Below, one piece after another: positions 7,526 through 15,825 of a DNA stretch of 64,000 nt. The position numbers were made by a program, and so were the translations under genes. The notes below the pieces were generated by a model. That model worked only from the letters and a program-made list of their open reading frames with translations, ran no database searches and was not told where the DNA came from. The stretch lies in contig NZ_JACHJU010000001.1 of NCBI RefSeq assembly GCF_014203795.1, positions 4,030,001 to 4,094,000 on the forward strand, given 5' to 3'. This DNA is from Streptosporangium album (GTDB lineage Bacteria; Actinomycetota; Actinomycetes; Streptosporangiales; Streptosporangiaceae). Each line of letters opens with the position of its first letter. The first letter of the stretch is position 1.

Positions 7526-8571
7526 CCGCGAGCGTCGAGAGGCGGGGGACCGGCCCGATCAAGTGCGTCGTCTGGGACCTGGACAACACGCTGTGGGACG
7601 GCGTGCTCCTGGAGGATGGAGAGGTCACCCTCCGGCCCGGAGTCGCGGAGGTCGTCCGGGTGCTCGACGAGCGGGGAATCCTGCAGTCGATCGCCAGCCG
7701 GAACCACAGTGAGGCCGCCATCGAGCAACTGGAGCGGTTCGGCCTGCGTGACTACTTCCTCGCCCCCCAGATCGGCTGGAACCCGAAGTCCGAGTCCGTG
7801 GCGGCCATCGCGGAGACCCTGAACATCGGGATCGACACGCTGGCGCTGATCGACGATCAGTCGTTCGAGCGGGAGGAGGTGTCCTTCAGCCACCCCGGGG
7901 TGCTCTGCCTGGACGCCCGAGACGTGGCCGGGATTCCGGAGATGCCGGTCTTCACGCCGAGATTCGTCACCGAGGACTCCCGCAACCGGCGGTCGATGTA
8001 TCTGGGATCCGAGCTCAGGGACGCCGCCCAGCGCGAGTTCGGCGGGACGAGCGAGGATTTCCTGGCCACGCTCGACATGACCTTCGTGATCACCCCGGCG
8101 GCGGAGGCCGACCTGCGGCGCGCCGAGGAGCTCAGCGTCCGCACCAACCAGCTCAACTCCACCGGGATCACCTACTCCTACGAGGAACTGCGTGAGTTCG
8201 TACGGTCCCCCGACCACCTGCTGCTGGTGGCCGGCCTTGACGACAGGTTCGGGTCCTACGGGAAGATCGGCCTCGGCCTCGTCGAGCGCGGGGCCGAGAT
8301 CTGGACGCTCAAGCTCCTGCTCATGTCCTGCCGGGTGATGTCACGGGGCGTCGGGACGGTCCTGCTGAACCACATCATGCGGCTGGCACGGGACGCCGGT
8401 GTGCGGCTCCAGGCGGAGTTCCTGCCCAACGACCGCAACCGGGTGATGTTCGTGACCTACCGCTTCGCGGGCTTCCAGGAGGTCGGGACCCGGGACGGGC
8501 TTCAGATCCTGGAGTCCGATCTCGGCCACATCCAGGATCCTCCCGCCTACCTGACGGTCCGGACCGGCTGA
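7522..8571 (+). CDS. FkbH-like HAD-IIIC protein with C-terminal GNAT-like domain
   Basis: A 349-residue FkbH-family protein. The HAD motif I DLDNTLWDG has nucleophile Asp19 and Asp21, and LIDDQSFEREEV is a later HAD motif. The C-terminal half resembles the GNAT-like region of FkbH proteins (SYGKIGLGLVERG, RGVGTVLLNHIMRLAR). FkbH homologues take glycerate from 1,3-bisphosphoglycerate, dephosphorylate it and load it on an ACP. The overlapping upstream ACP gene fits this reaction. In sugar loci, relatives are thought to supply unusual acyl groups. The GTG start at 7522 is fixed by the 4-base overlap. Family certain; the loaded acid is inferred. Confidence 0.9.
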   Translation: MTASVERRGTGPIKCVVWDLDNTLWDGVLLEDGEVTLRPGVAEVVRVLDERGILQSIASRNHSEAAIEQLERFGLRDYFLAPQIGWNPKSESVAAIAETLNIGIDTLALIDDQSFEREEVSFSHPGVLCLDARDVAGIPEMPVFTPRFVTEDSRNRRSMYLGSELRDAAQREFGGTSEDFLATLDMTFVITPAAEADLRRAEELSVRTNQLNSTGITYSYEELREFVRSPDHLLLVAGLDDRFGSYGKIGLGLVERGAEIWTLKLLLMSCRVMSRGVGTVLLNHIMRLARDAGVRLQAEFLPNDRNRVMFVTYRFAGFQEVGTRDGLQILESDLGHIQDPPAYLTVRTG

Positions 8572-8576
8572 CCGCC

Positions 8577-9065
8577 ATGCTCAGGAGAGCCTTCGAGCAC
8601 GAGAGCGAGATGATCCGGCGGTGGCGCAACCACCCGCGGGTGCGCGGGGTCAGCCTCACCGACCACGAGATCGACGAGGCGGAACACCATAGGTGGTGGC
8701 GCGCGACGATGGCCGACCACACACGCCGGATCCTGGTCTACGAGCACGGCGGCGTGCCGAGCGGGGTGGTGAACATCTCCGGCCACGACGTCCGGGCGCG
8801 GCAGGCCGGCTGGGGTTTCTACCTCGACGTGGACGGGCTGTCCCGGCGCGGGGAGCTGCTGGCCGCCTGGATGCGGATCGAGGGCGAGGCGGTCGAGTAT
8901 GCCTTCACCGAGCTGGGGATCGACACCCTGCGCGGTGAGGTCCTGGCCCGCAACGAGGCGGTCAGGGCCCTGCACCGCCGCCACGGGTTCGCCGAGGTCG
9001 GCACCTACACGCGCCAGGTGGCCGGGGTGGAGGAGCCCGTCGTCGTCATCGAGATGACCAGATGA
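8577..9065 (+). CDS. pseH: PseH-like GNAT N-acyltransferase
   Basis: A 162-residue GNAT transferase with the layout of PseH, which acetylates the 4-amino group of UDP-4-amino-4,6-dideoxy-L-AltNAc in pseudaminic acid synthesis. The HRWW motif and the ALHRRHGFAEVGTY C-terminal signature match the RimJ/PseH branch. The rest of the pathway lies in the next 10 kb. It starts 5 bases after the FkbH-like stop and is probably co-transcribed with it and the ACP, which raises the possibility that its donor is an acyl-ACP rather than acetyl-CoA. The gene converges on pseG with a 17-base gap. Confidence 0.82.
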   Translation: MLRRAFEHESEMIRRWRNHPRVRGVSLTDHEIDEAEHHRWWRATMADHTRRILVYEHGGVPSGVVNISGHDVRARQAGWGFYLDVDGLSRRGELLAAWMRIEGEAVEYAFTELGIDTLRGEVLARNEAVRALHRRHGFAEVGTYTRQVAGVEEPVVVIEMTR

Positions 9066-9082
9066 TCAGGGTTTCCCGGTGG

Positions 9083-10111
9083 TCACGGCGAGAGCAGCAC
9101 GTCGGCGACCCGCACCCTGCCCTCGCCGTCGACCAGGGCGGGCCCGCGCGCGCCGAGCTCCGCGCGGGTGCGGGCGCGGGTGAGCAGCTCTCGCAGGCAC
9201 GCGCGGGCGGGACCGTCCGCGCGGGTCACACCGTCGAGATGACCGAGCCCGGCCGCCAGCCCGTGTGAGACCACCTCCTCGTAGGCCGGCCGCTGGTTCT
9301 CCGCCACCCAGACGAGCGCGGCGGCCTTACCCAGGTAGAGGAGCTCCCACATGCTGCTGCCCGCCGCCGTGACGACGAGGTCCGCCGCCGCGACCAGGCG
9401 GGGGAGGTCGTCGGTGGGAGGGATCCGGTGGATCGTCTGGCCGTCCGCCGGCCCGAGACGGTCCAGCGCTCCCTCGCGCGGCGTGACCACCGTCGCCAGG
9501 AACGGCGCGCCCGTCGCGACGAGTTCCCCCGCGATGACGGGGGCCGCTCCTGCCGCGTCGGTGCCACCGAAGAAACAGAGCACTCGGGGCGGTTGCCCCG
9601 GCTCCCCCGTCCACCGTCCACCGGGCTCGGCCGGCTCCCGCCGGCGCAGCCGCCGTACGTCGTCCCGGAGCAGGGCGTAGCGCACCCCGGCGAGCCGGAC
9701 CGATCCGGCGGGGGAGCCGCCCGGCCCGCGCTCGGCGCCGAGGTTCTGGTCCAGATAGATGTCGGCGTCCTGGCCTCGGTCGTCCTCGTCGACGATGGCC
9801 AGCACTCTGACGCCCGCCTCGCGCAGCGCTCCCGAGCAGCGGGGGTCGAGGGCGTAGGAGTCGATGACCACGGCGTCGAGGGCGAGGCGGCGGGCGGTCC
9901 GGACCATGGCGGCCGGGCCGTCCGGTCCGGGCAGCAGTGGCAGGCCCCGCCTGGCCAGCTGCCGCCTCGCCCAGTCCAGCCCCCCGACGTCGCCGAGGAC
10001 GACGACCTCCAGGCATCGCTCCCGCAGCTCCTCCGCGAGGGCCAGGCAGCGCATCAGGTGGCCGACGCCGAGGTCGGTGCTCGCGTCACAGCGGATGCCG
10101 ACGCGGTTCAT
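9083..10111 (-). CDS. pseG: UDP-2,4-diacetamido-2,4,6-trideoxy-L-altropyranose hydrolase
   Basis: A 342-residue PseG-type hydrolase that removes UDP from the bis-acylated altrose intermediate, step four of CMP-pseudaminic acid synthesis. It shows the N-terminal GVGHLMRC loop with the expected catalytic His18, a GT-B-like second domain starting at VLCFFGGTDAAG, and the UDP-binding TAAGSSMWELLYLGK segment. Length is normal. The ATG at 10111 has a GGAGGAGG site and overlaps the upstream cytidylyltransferase stop by one base (TGATG). A longer frame exists upstream but is the shadow of that gene. Confidence is high because the neighbouring steps are present. Confidence 0.9.
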   Translation of the reverse strand: MNRVGIRCDASTDLGVGHLMRCLALAEELRERCLEVVVLGDVGGLDWARRQLARRGLPLLPGPDGPAAMVRTARRLALDAVVIDSYALDPRCSGALREAGVRVLAIVDEDDRGQDADIYLDQNLGAERGPGGSPAGSVRLAGVRYALLRDDVRRLRRREPAEPGGRWTGEPGQPPRVLCFFGGTDAAGAAPVIAGELVATGAPFLATVVTPREGALDRLGPADGQTIHRIPPTDDLPRLVAAADLVVTAAGSSMWELLYLGKAAALVWVAENQRPAYEEVVSHGLAAGLGHLDGVTRADGPARACLRELLTRARTRAELGARGPALVDGEGRVRVADVLLSP

Positions 10112-10848
10112 CACGCCTCCTCCAGCGCCTTCTGCTCTATGGCGGCGTTGAGCGCCACGACCTCGGGCCGCTCCCGCAGCCATCCGGCCAGGGTCCGCAG
10201 CGGCACCGGCCCGTCCCCGAAGTGGTCGACGACCGCTCTGATCAGCTCCCAGTCCTCCGGGGTGTCGAGCGTGACGCGCAGATCGGCGTCGCCCGGCGGG
10301 AACATGAGACCGATGATCCGGAAACGCTCGGCGTGCGTGTAGAGGTAGGACGTCACATGGGTGCGGTGGTAGCCCGTGGCCACCGTGTCGAGGCCGCGGA
10401 GCGCCTGCGCGGAGACGATCTCCACGTCCAGTCCTCTGGGCAGGGTCCTGGGCTGCGGGCTGGTGCTCAGGTAGTCGAGCGCGGGCGCGGCCCGCCACAT
10501 GCCCGCGGCCATCGCGATGACCTCCGGGTCGAGCAGCGGGCAGTCGGCGGTGAGGCGCATGACCGCGTCGCAGCCCAACCGGTCGAGAGCGCCGAGGAAG
10601 CGGGTCAGCACGTCGTCCACCGGGCCTCGGTACCAGGAGACTCCGAGCCGCTCGCACTCCGCGACGACGGCGTCGTCGGCGGGTTCGGTGGTGGTGGCCA
10701 CGACGAGGTCGTCGAGGGCGTCGCCGCAGGAGGCCGCGCGCACGACCCGTTCCAGAACGGTGCGTCCGCCCAGCGTCCGCAGGACCTTTCCCGGCAGGCG
10801 GGTGGACCCCATGCGGGCTTGAATGACTCCGGCGATGTGAACGGCCAA
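10111..10848 (-). CDS. pseF: SpsF/PseF-like cytidylyltransferase (CMP-pseudaminic acid synthetase candidate)
   Basis: A 245-residue nucleotidyltransferase of the SpsF type. The N-terminal signature IQARMGSTRLPGKVL is the CTP-binding loop; MRLTADCPLLDP and VTLDTPEDWELI are later conserved motifs. Its coupling to pseG and the absence of another candidate suggest that it activates pseudaminic acid to CMP-Pse. PseF proper is a related family, so the exact subfamily is not settled. The start is a TTG at 10848 with AGGA six bases upstream. It is transcribed divergently from pseB across an 86-104 base region rich in symmetry. Confidence 0.8.
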   Translation of the reverse strand: MAVHIAGVIQARMGSTRLPGKVLRTLGGRTVLERVVRAASCGDALDDLVVATTTEPADDAVVAECERLGVSWYRGPVDDVLTRFLGALDRLGCDAVMRLTADCPLLDPEVIAMAAGMWRAAPALDYLSTSPQPRTLPRGLDVEIVSAQALRGLDTVATGYHRTHVTSYLYTHAERFRIIGLMFPPGDADLRVTLDTPEDWELIRAVVDHFGDGPVPLRTLAGWLRERPEVVALNAAIEQKALEEA

Positions 10849-10911
10849 AACATTTCCTAACTCGGCTGAGTGATGGTGACGCTACGTTATGCTACAAACT
10901 CGTCACTGAAT

Positions 10912-10934
10912 GACTACCGTAAGTTACGGAAGTC
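10912..10934. promoter_or_regulatory. 23-bp near-perfect palindrome in the pseF/pseB divergent region
   Basis: Arms GACTaCCGTAA and TTACGGaAGTC surround a central G; 10 of 11 positions pair. It lies 19 bases before the chosen pseB start and 64 bases from the pseF start. GCTAC is also directly repeated at 10-base spacing (10881, 10891), and GTGACG/CGTCAC (10876, 10901) form a wider inverted pair. The position suits an operator controlling both arms of the locus, or a leader hairpin of pseB. Confidence 0.5.
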
Positions 10935-10952
10935 TTGTATGGGGGGACTCGG

Positions 10953-11936
10953 GTGGGAGAGCTTGAGGGGTCATCGATTCTTATCACCGGCGGGACGGGA
11001 TCGTTTGGAAAGGCTTTCATCCGGCACGTGCTCGACCACCACGACCCCCGGCGGGTGGTCGTGTTCTCAAGGGACGAGCTCAAGCAGTATGAGGTCAGGC
11101 AGCTGTTCGCCGACGACTCCAGGCTGCGGTGGTTCATCGGTGACGTGCGCGATCGTAGCCGCCTGACCCGTGCCATGCACGGTGTCGACCATGTGGTGCA
11201 CGCGGCCGCGCTCAAACAGGTCGACACGGCCGAATACAACCCGTTCGAATATGTTCTGACCAATGTCAGTGGTTCCCAGAATGTCGTGGAAGCGGCCATT
11301 GACTGCGGTGTCAGAAAGGTGATCGCCCTCTCGACGGACAAAGCCTCCAGCCCTATCAATCTTTATGGAGCGACCAAGCTGGTAGCGGACAAATTGCTGG
11401 TGTCTGCCAATCATTACGCTTCTCACCATGTGACCCGGTTCGCTGTGGTCAGATACGGCAACGTCATGGGCAGCCGGGGCTCGGTGATCCCCTTCTTCCA
11501 GAAGCTGGCGGCCGAGGACAAGAGCCTGCCGATCACCGACAAGCGGATGACCCGCTTCTGGATCACCCTGGACCAGGCCGTCCGGTTCGTGACCGAGTCC
11601 TTCGACCTGATGCAGGGCGGCGAGCTCTACGTCCCCCGCATCCCCAGCATGCGGATCACGGATCTGGCCGAGGCCGTCGCCCCGGGCGCCCCGCTGCACG
11701 AGGTCGGCGTCCGACCCGGGGAGAAGCTCCACGAGGAGATGATCGCCGCCGACGACAGCCGCAGGACGATCCGTCTGGCCAGCCGCTACGTGGTGCAGCC
11801 CACCATCGCGACCTGGGGCTACGTCCCGTCGCCCGGTGGCCAGGGCGTCCCCGAGGGCTTCTCCTACCGCTCCGACACCAACGACCAGTGGCTGTCGGTC
11901 GAGGGGATCCGCGAGTTGCTCGCGGTGAGGGTCTGA
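10953..11936 (+). CDS. pseB: UDP-N-acetylglucosamine 4,6-dehydratase (inverting)
   Basis: A 327-residue short-chain dehydrogenase/reductase that dehydrates and epimerises UDP-GlcNAc, step one of pseudaminic acid synthesis. It has the NADP-binding ITGGTGSFGKAF, the ALKQVDTAEYNP active-site motif with Lys, STDKASSP, and YGATKLVADKL (YxxxK). GTG 10953 is preferred because GGGGGGA lies just upstream and the protein then begins as PseB proteins do; a TTG at 10935 is the alternative. It overlaps pseC by one base. The first roughly 500 bases use many A/T-ending codons, whereas the rest is strongly GC-ending, so the gene looks mosaic. Confidence 0.92.
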   Translation: MGELEGSSILITGGTGSFGKAFIRHVLDHHDPRRVVVFSRDELKQYEVRQLFADDSRLRWFIGDVRDRSRLTRAMHGVDHVVHAAALKQVDTAEYNPFEYVLTNVSGSQNVVEAAIDCGVRKVIALSTDKASSPINLYGATKLVADKLLVSANHYASHHVTRFAVVRYGNVMGSRGSVIPFFQKLAAEDKSLPITDKRMTRFWITLDQAVRFVTESFDLMQGGELYVPRIPSMRITDLAEAVAPGAPLHEVGVRPGEKLHEEMIAADDSRRTIRLASRYVVQPTIATWGYVPSPGGQGVPEGFSYRSDTNDQWLSVEGIRELLAVRV

Positions 11937-13060
11937 TGCTTCCGTACGGCAGGCAGTCGATCGATGAGCGTGACATCGAGGGTGTCCTCGGTGTCCTGCG
12001 AGGGGAGTGGCTGACCACCGGTCCGGCCGTCGGCGCGTTCGAGGAGGAGCTCGCGGCCTGGACCGGGGGTGTGCCGTGCGTGTCGGTGACCTCGGGAACG
12101 GCCGCGCTGCACACGGCCTATGCGGCGGCCGGCGTCGGCCCGGGGGACGAGGTGGTCACCTCGCCGATCACCTTCGTCGCCACCGCGGCCACGGCCGCGA
12201 TGCTCGGTGCGCGCGTCGTCTTCGCCGACGTGGAGGAGGACACGGCCAACCTCGACCCCGCCGCCGTGGAGGCGGTGGTCGGTCCGCGCACGCGGGCCGT
12301 CACCGCCGTCGACTACGCCGGCCACCCGGCCGAGTACGACGTTCTGCGCAAGATCGCCTCAAGTGTCGAGGCCGTGGTCGTGGGTGACGCCGCGCATTCC
12401 GTCGGGTCGCGCTACCACGACCGTCCGGTGGGCGCACTCGCCGACCTGACGACCTTCTCCTTCTTCCCGACGAAGACGATCACGACGGCCGAGGGCGGCG
12501 CGGTCGCCACGGCCGACGTGGAGCTTCTCCGGCGCGCCCGGCGATTCAGGAACCACGGGCTGGTCCGGGACCCACAGGAGCTACGCGACCCGGATGAGGG
12601 GGGCTGGCACCAGGAGGTTCACGCGTTCGGCCTGAACTACCGCCTGCCCGATGTGCTGTGCGCCCTCGGCGTCAGCCAGCTCCGGCGGTTGGGCGCGTTC
12701 AGGGAGCGGCGGGCCCGCCTCGTCGAACGCTACAACAAGGCTCTTCAGGGCCTGGCCGGGCTGCGGTTGCCCACCCGGCGTCCCCACGCCGACCCCGCCT
12801 GGCACCTGTACTCCGTGGGAGTGCTCGGCGGGCGGCGACGCGAGGCGTACGAGCGGATGCGGGCGGCGGGCATCGGTGTCCAGGTGAACTACCTGCCCGC
12901 CTACTGGCATCCCGTCTTCGCGGACATGGGTTACCGGCGCGGCATGTGCCCGGTCGCCGAGGAGTTCTACGCGCGGCAGCTGTCGCTGCCCCTGTTCCCC
13001 GACCTCACCGACTCGGAGCAGGACCGGGTCGTCGAAGCTCTCCACGCGATCCTCGGCTGA
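11936..13060 (+). CDS. pseC: UDP-4-amino-4,6-dideoxy-L-AltNAc aminotransferase
   Basis: A 374-residue PLP-dependent DegT/DnrJ/EryC1-family aminotransferase catalysing step two of the pseudaminic acid pathway. Lys180 in FFPTKTITTAEGGA is the predicted Schiff-base lysine and Asp151 in GDAAHSVGS the cofactor-binding acid. The N-terminal LPYGRQSIDERDI and the GEWLTTGP motif are typical of PseC. The ATG overlaps the pseB stop (TGATG), so the first two steps are coupled. Length and motifs are complete. Confidence 0.93.
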   Translation: MLPYGRQSIDERDIEGVLGVLRGEWLTTGPAVGAFEEELAAWTGGVPCVSVTSGTAALHTAYAAAGVGPGDEVVTSPITFVATAATAAMLGARVVFADVEEDTANLDPAAVEAVVGPRTRAVTAVDYAGHPAEYDVLRKIASSVEAVVVGDAAHSVGSRYHDRPVGALADLTTFSFFPTKTITTAEGGAVATADVELLRRARRFRNHGLVRDPQELRDPDEGGWHQEVHAFGLNYRLPDVLCALGVSQLRRLGAFRERRARLVERYNKALQGLAGLRLPTRRPHADPAWHLYSVGVLGGRRREAYERMRAAGIGVQVNYLPAYWHPVFADMGYRRGMCPVAEEFYARQLSLPLFPDLTDSEQDRVVEALHAILG

Positions 13061-13071
13061 GCGGAGGCATG

Positions 13072-13902
13072 ATGCACCACACGAACCACTTCTACGGGCA
13101 CGCCCATGTCTTCGCCCGGTTCTGCGGGCTGGAAGGGCGGAGGCCGCCGCGCATCAACGGATATCTCCAGCACGGATGGAACGCCCTGGACGGGTTCGGT
13201 CCCCGGGAGAAATACGTTCCGGGGACGCCGAAGTTCGTCTGGACGGACACGATGCGCCGCCGTGGCTGGGCGCGAGGGCGCCGCCACTACTACCCGATCG
13301 GTGCTCCGTGGCTCTACCTGACGCAGATGGAGCCCGAGGAGCCGGGCACGGTGCGGGAGGGCACGATCTGGTACCCCTTCCACGGCTGGGAACGCCAGCA
13401 CGTGGACGGCAGCCACCAGCGGCTGATCGACGAGATACGCGAGGTCGAGCAGGGGCCGGTCACCGTCTGCCTCTACTGGCTGGAGTTCGGCATGCCCGAG
13501 ATCCGGAGCCTCTATGAGGACGCGGGGTTCCGGGTGATCAGCCATGGCGCTCGTGGCTGGATGAGGAAGGGGACCGATCCGCTCTTCCCGCACCGGCAGC
13601 TCACCGAGCTCCGCCGCCACCGGCGGGTGGCGTCCAACCGGCTGAGCACCGCCGTGTTCCACGGCATCGCGGCCGGGTGCGAACCGGCCGTGTACGGCAA
13701 CCCCATGGTCCTGGCGGACGAGGACCCGCTGCACGGCGGGGTCGCCCGCATCCGGCGGCTGTGGCCGGAGCTTCACGGCGCCGAGGTCAATCTCGCCACC
13801 GCCCGGGAGATCGCCGATGACGAGCTGGGGGTCACCTACCGGGTGTCCCCCGAAGAGATCAGAACCGTTTTCGGATGGCCGGGGGAGACCGATGATCTGT
13901 GA
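13072..13902 (+). CDS. Unknown protein of glycan locus, possible glycosyltransferase-like fold
   Basis: About 276 residues, and not a family I can name. The short motif YLQHGWN near residue 33 and the later LYWLEFGMPEIRSLYEDAGFRVISHG resemble the QHG and helix-turn patterns of GT-B-like capsule and polysialyl-type transferases. The C-terminal SNRLSTAVFHGIAAGCEPAVYGNPMV looks like the sugar-nucleotide end of such a fold, where a conserved step selects a site and then returns a fixed location. Two adjacent ATG codons (13069, 13072) follow GGAGG; the second has better spacing. It lies 11 bases after pseC and overlaps the next gene by 11 bases. A transferase acting on pseudaminic acid is a reasonable guess, not shown. 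Confidence 0.65.
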   Translation: MHHTNHFYGHAHVFARFCGLEGRRPPRINGYLQHGWNALDGFGPREKYVPGTPKFVWTDTMRRRGWARGRRHYYPIGAPWLYLTQMEPEEPGTVREGTIWYPFHGWERQHVDGSHQRLIDEIREVEQGPVTVCLYWLEFGMPEIRSLYEDAGFRVISHGARGWMRKGTDPLFPHRQLTELRRHRRVASNRLSTAVFHGIAAGCEPAVYGNPMVLADEDPLHGGVARIRRLWPELHGAEVNLATAREIADDELGVTYRVSPEEIRTVFGWPGETDDL

Positions 13903-15733
13903 CGACGCCGTGGCCCGGGTGCGTCTGATAGGGGGAGAGATGCTTGAGTGGTCCGACACCGAACGGGACGGATCTCCCGGCGCCGGAGTGCTCGGCGAGC
14001 TGTTGCGCCCTCTCCTGCCCAGCGGTGCCCGGGTCCTGGTCGCGGGGCCGCACCCGGCCGCTCTCCTCGACGAGCCGGTCGCCGGCGCGTGCGAGCTGAG
14101 CGTGCTGCTGCGCTCCTACTCCGACGCCTGCCGTCTGGCGGAACAGCATGAGGTGACGGTCTACTGCGGGAGCCTGGAGAAGGCGGCGTTCTCCGAGGGG
14201 TTCGACGTGGTGATCGCCCTCGACGGGGTCGAGCGCCTGATGTCGTTCGACCACGCGGGCAGCTCCTGGGCGGAGGCGCTGAGGCGGCTCGTCGGGATGC
14301 TCGCTCCGGGGGGGACACTCGTGCTGGGTGTGGAGAACCCGCTGGGCGTCCACCGGTTCGCCGGAGACCCGTCGGAGGTTCACGAGCGCGCGGACGACGA
14401 CTGGGCCGCCGCGGAGCTGGACCAGTCCCGGCCGGTGAACCTGGAGCAGCTCACGGACCTCCTGGACGGCTCCGGCCTCACGCTGGGCAGGAGCTACGCG
14501 GCGTACGGCCATCCGTCCGGGCCGCACCTCCTGCTGGACGTCTCCGCCCTGGAGACCGCCTCGGCGCCGACCGCCCTCGCCGTGGCGGCCTGTGCGGGGG
14601 TCTTCGGCACGCCCCCGGCGGGTTATGACTCGCGGCACCTGTGCCGCATGGCGATAGCGGGCGGGCTCGGGGCCCGGATCGCGACGCGCTGGGTGGTCGT
14701 GGCGCATGCCGCCGGTGGCCGCTCCGCGACCACTCCGGTGGCGCTGACCATGGACGCCGACGCCGCTCCCTACTGGCGGCTGCCCTGTGAGCTGGCTCCG
14801 GCGGCGCGGGGGGGATGGGTCCGCAGGGCGCGGGGGGACAGGACGCTGCGCGTGTCGGGACGGGTGATACGGACGCCCGGGCTGCTCGACGGGCCGATCC
14901 CCGAGGGCCGGTTCCTGGCCGAGATCCTCATGGCCGCCTGCACGCGCAACGACGTCGTCGCGATCCGCGAGGTCCTCGGCCTCTTCCTGTGGTGGATGGA
15001 GAGCCAGGGCGCCGACGGGAAGGTGCCGGGATGGACCGCCTTCGCCGTGGCCGACAACGTGATCTTCGACGGCACCCGGTTCGCGCTGCTGGACGCCAGC
15101 TGGCAGCTTCCCGGAGAGCTCGACACCGATGTGGTCCTGGCCAGGGTCATGCGCCACTTCGCCGTGCGGCTGCTGGACTCGGGGCAGTGGCACCCGTGGT
15201 CCTGGCAGCTCGGTACCGACCGGTTGACGCTGACGCTGCTGTCGATGATGGGCAGGACGGCCGACCTGGAGATCGTCCGCCGGGGCGCGGAGCTGGACGC
15301 GGAGATCGATGCCGATCTGGCGGGCTCCCGGGAGGACGGCGCCCAGGACGGGGTGAGCGGCGAGGACAGGCCGGTCCAGGACGAGGCCGTTCCGGACGAG
15401 CCGGGTCAGGAAGAGCCGGGCCAGCCGGGGCAGGGCCGCGGCGCGCCGGGCAGGTGGCGGGAGAGCTACCGGGAGCTGTACGCCGCGAGGGGACGGCTGC
15501 GCGCGAAGCTGGAGGAGGCCCAGCAGAAGATCACCGTGCTTGAGCGTGACCTGGACACCGCCGAGGCGAAGTTGCTGAAGGCCGTCCGCGCGGTGAAGCA
15601 GGCGGAGCGGCGTGACGAGAGGATCCGGTCGTCGGCGGGTTTCCGGGTGGGGCGCGTGATCACCGCTTCGGCGGCGGCCCTGCGGCCGGTGCGGCGGATG
15701 TTCGGTGCCGGTCCGGAGCGGGGCGCCGACTAG
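13892..15733 (+). CDS. Methyltransferase-like protein with C-terminal coiled coil, unknown role
   Basis: A 613-residue protein. Residues about 35-160 resemble a class I SAM-dependent methyltransferase: a degenerate glycine loop GARVLVAGP, FDVVIALDGVERL, and LAPGGTLVLGVENPLG. The middle (about 250-480) is uncharacterised and contains LGLFLWWMES and FDGTRFALLDASW. A Glu/Gly/Pro-rich linker (about 480-515) precedes a coiled coil (YRELYAARGRLRAKLEEAQ and later) and a basic tail. The ATG at 13892 overlaps the previous gene by 11 bases; the ATG at 13940, also with a GGGGGAG site, is possible. The coiled coil suggests a scaffold or length-control role, as for some chain-terminating methyltransferases; this is inference. 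Confidence 0.65.
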   Translation: MICDDAVARVRLIGGEMLEWSDTERDGSPGAGVLGELLRPLLPSGARVLVAGPHPAALLDEPVAGACELSVLLRSYSDACRLAEQHEVTVYCGSLEKAAFSEGFDVVIALDGVERLMSFDHAGSSWAEALRRLVGMLAPGGTLVLGVENPLGVHRFAGDPSEVHERADDDWAAAELDQSRPVNLEQLTDLLDGSGLTLGRSYAAYGHPSGPHLLLDVSALETASAPTALAVAACAGVFGTPPAGYDSRHLCRMAIAGGLGARIATRWVVVAHAAGGRSATTPVALTMDADAAPYWRLPCELAPAARGGWVRRARGDRTLRVSGRVIRTPGLLDGPIPEGRFLAEILMAACTRNDVVAIREVLGLFLWWMESQGADGKVPGWTAFAVADNVIFDGTRFALLDASWQLPGELDTDVVLARVMRHFAVRLLDSGQWHPWSWQLGTDRLTLTLLSMMGRTADLEIVRRGAELDAEIDADLAGSREDGAQDGVSGEDRPVQDEAVPDEPGQEEPGQPGQGRGAPGRWRESYRELYAARGRLRAKLEEAQQKITVLERDLDTAEAKLLKAVRAVKQAERRDERIRSSAGFRVGRVITASAAALRPVRRMFGAGPERGAD

Positions 15734-15825
15734 GGACGCCGATCAGGTCTGAACCGCCGGTCTGTCCGGAGGCGGGCTCGGGCGGAGCGCCGCACGTCAG
15801 TTCAACATCTCTGGGGGCGAGCCGT

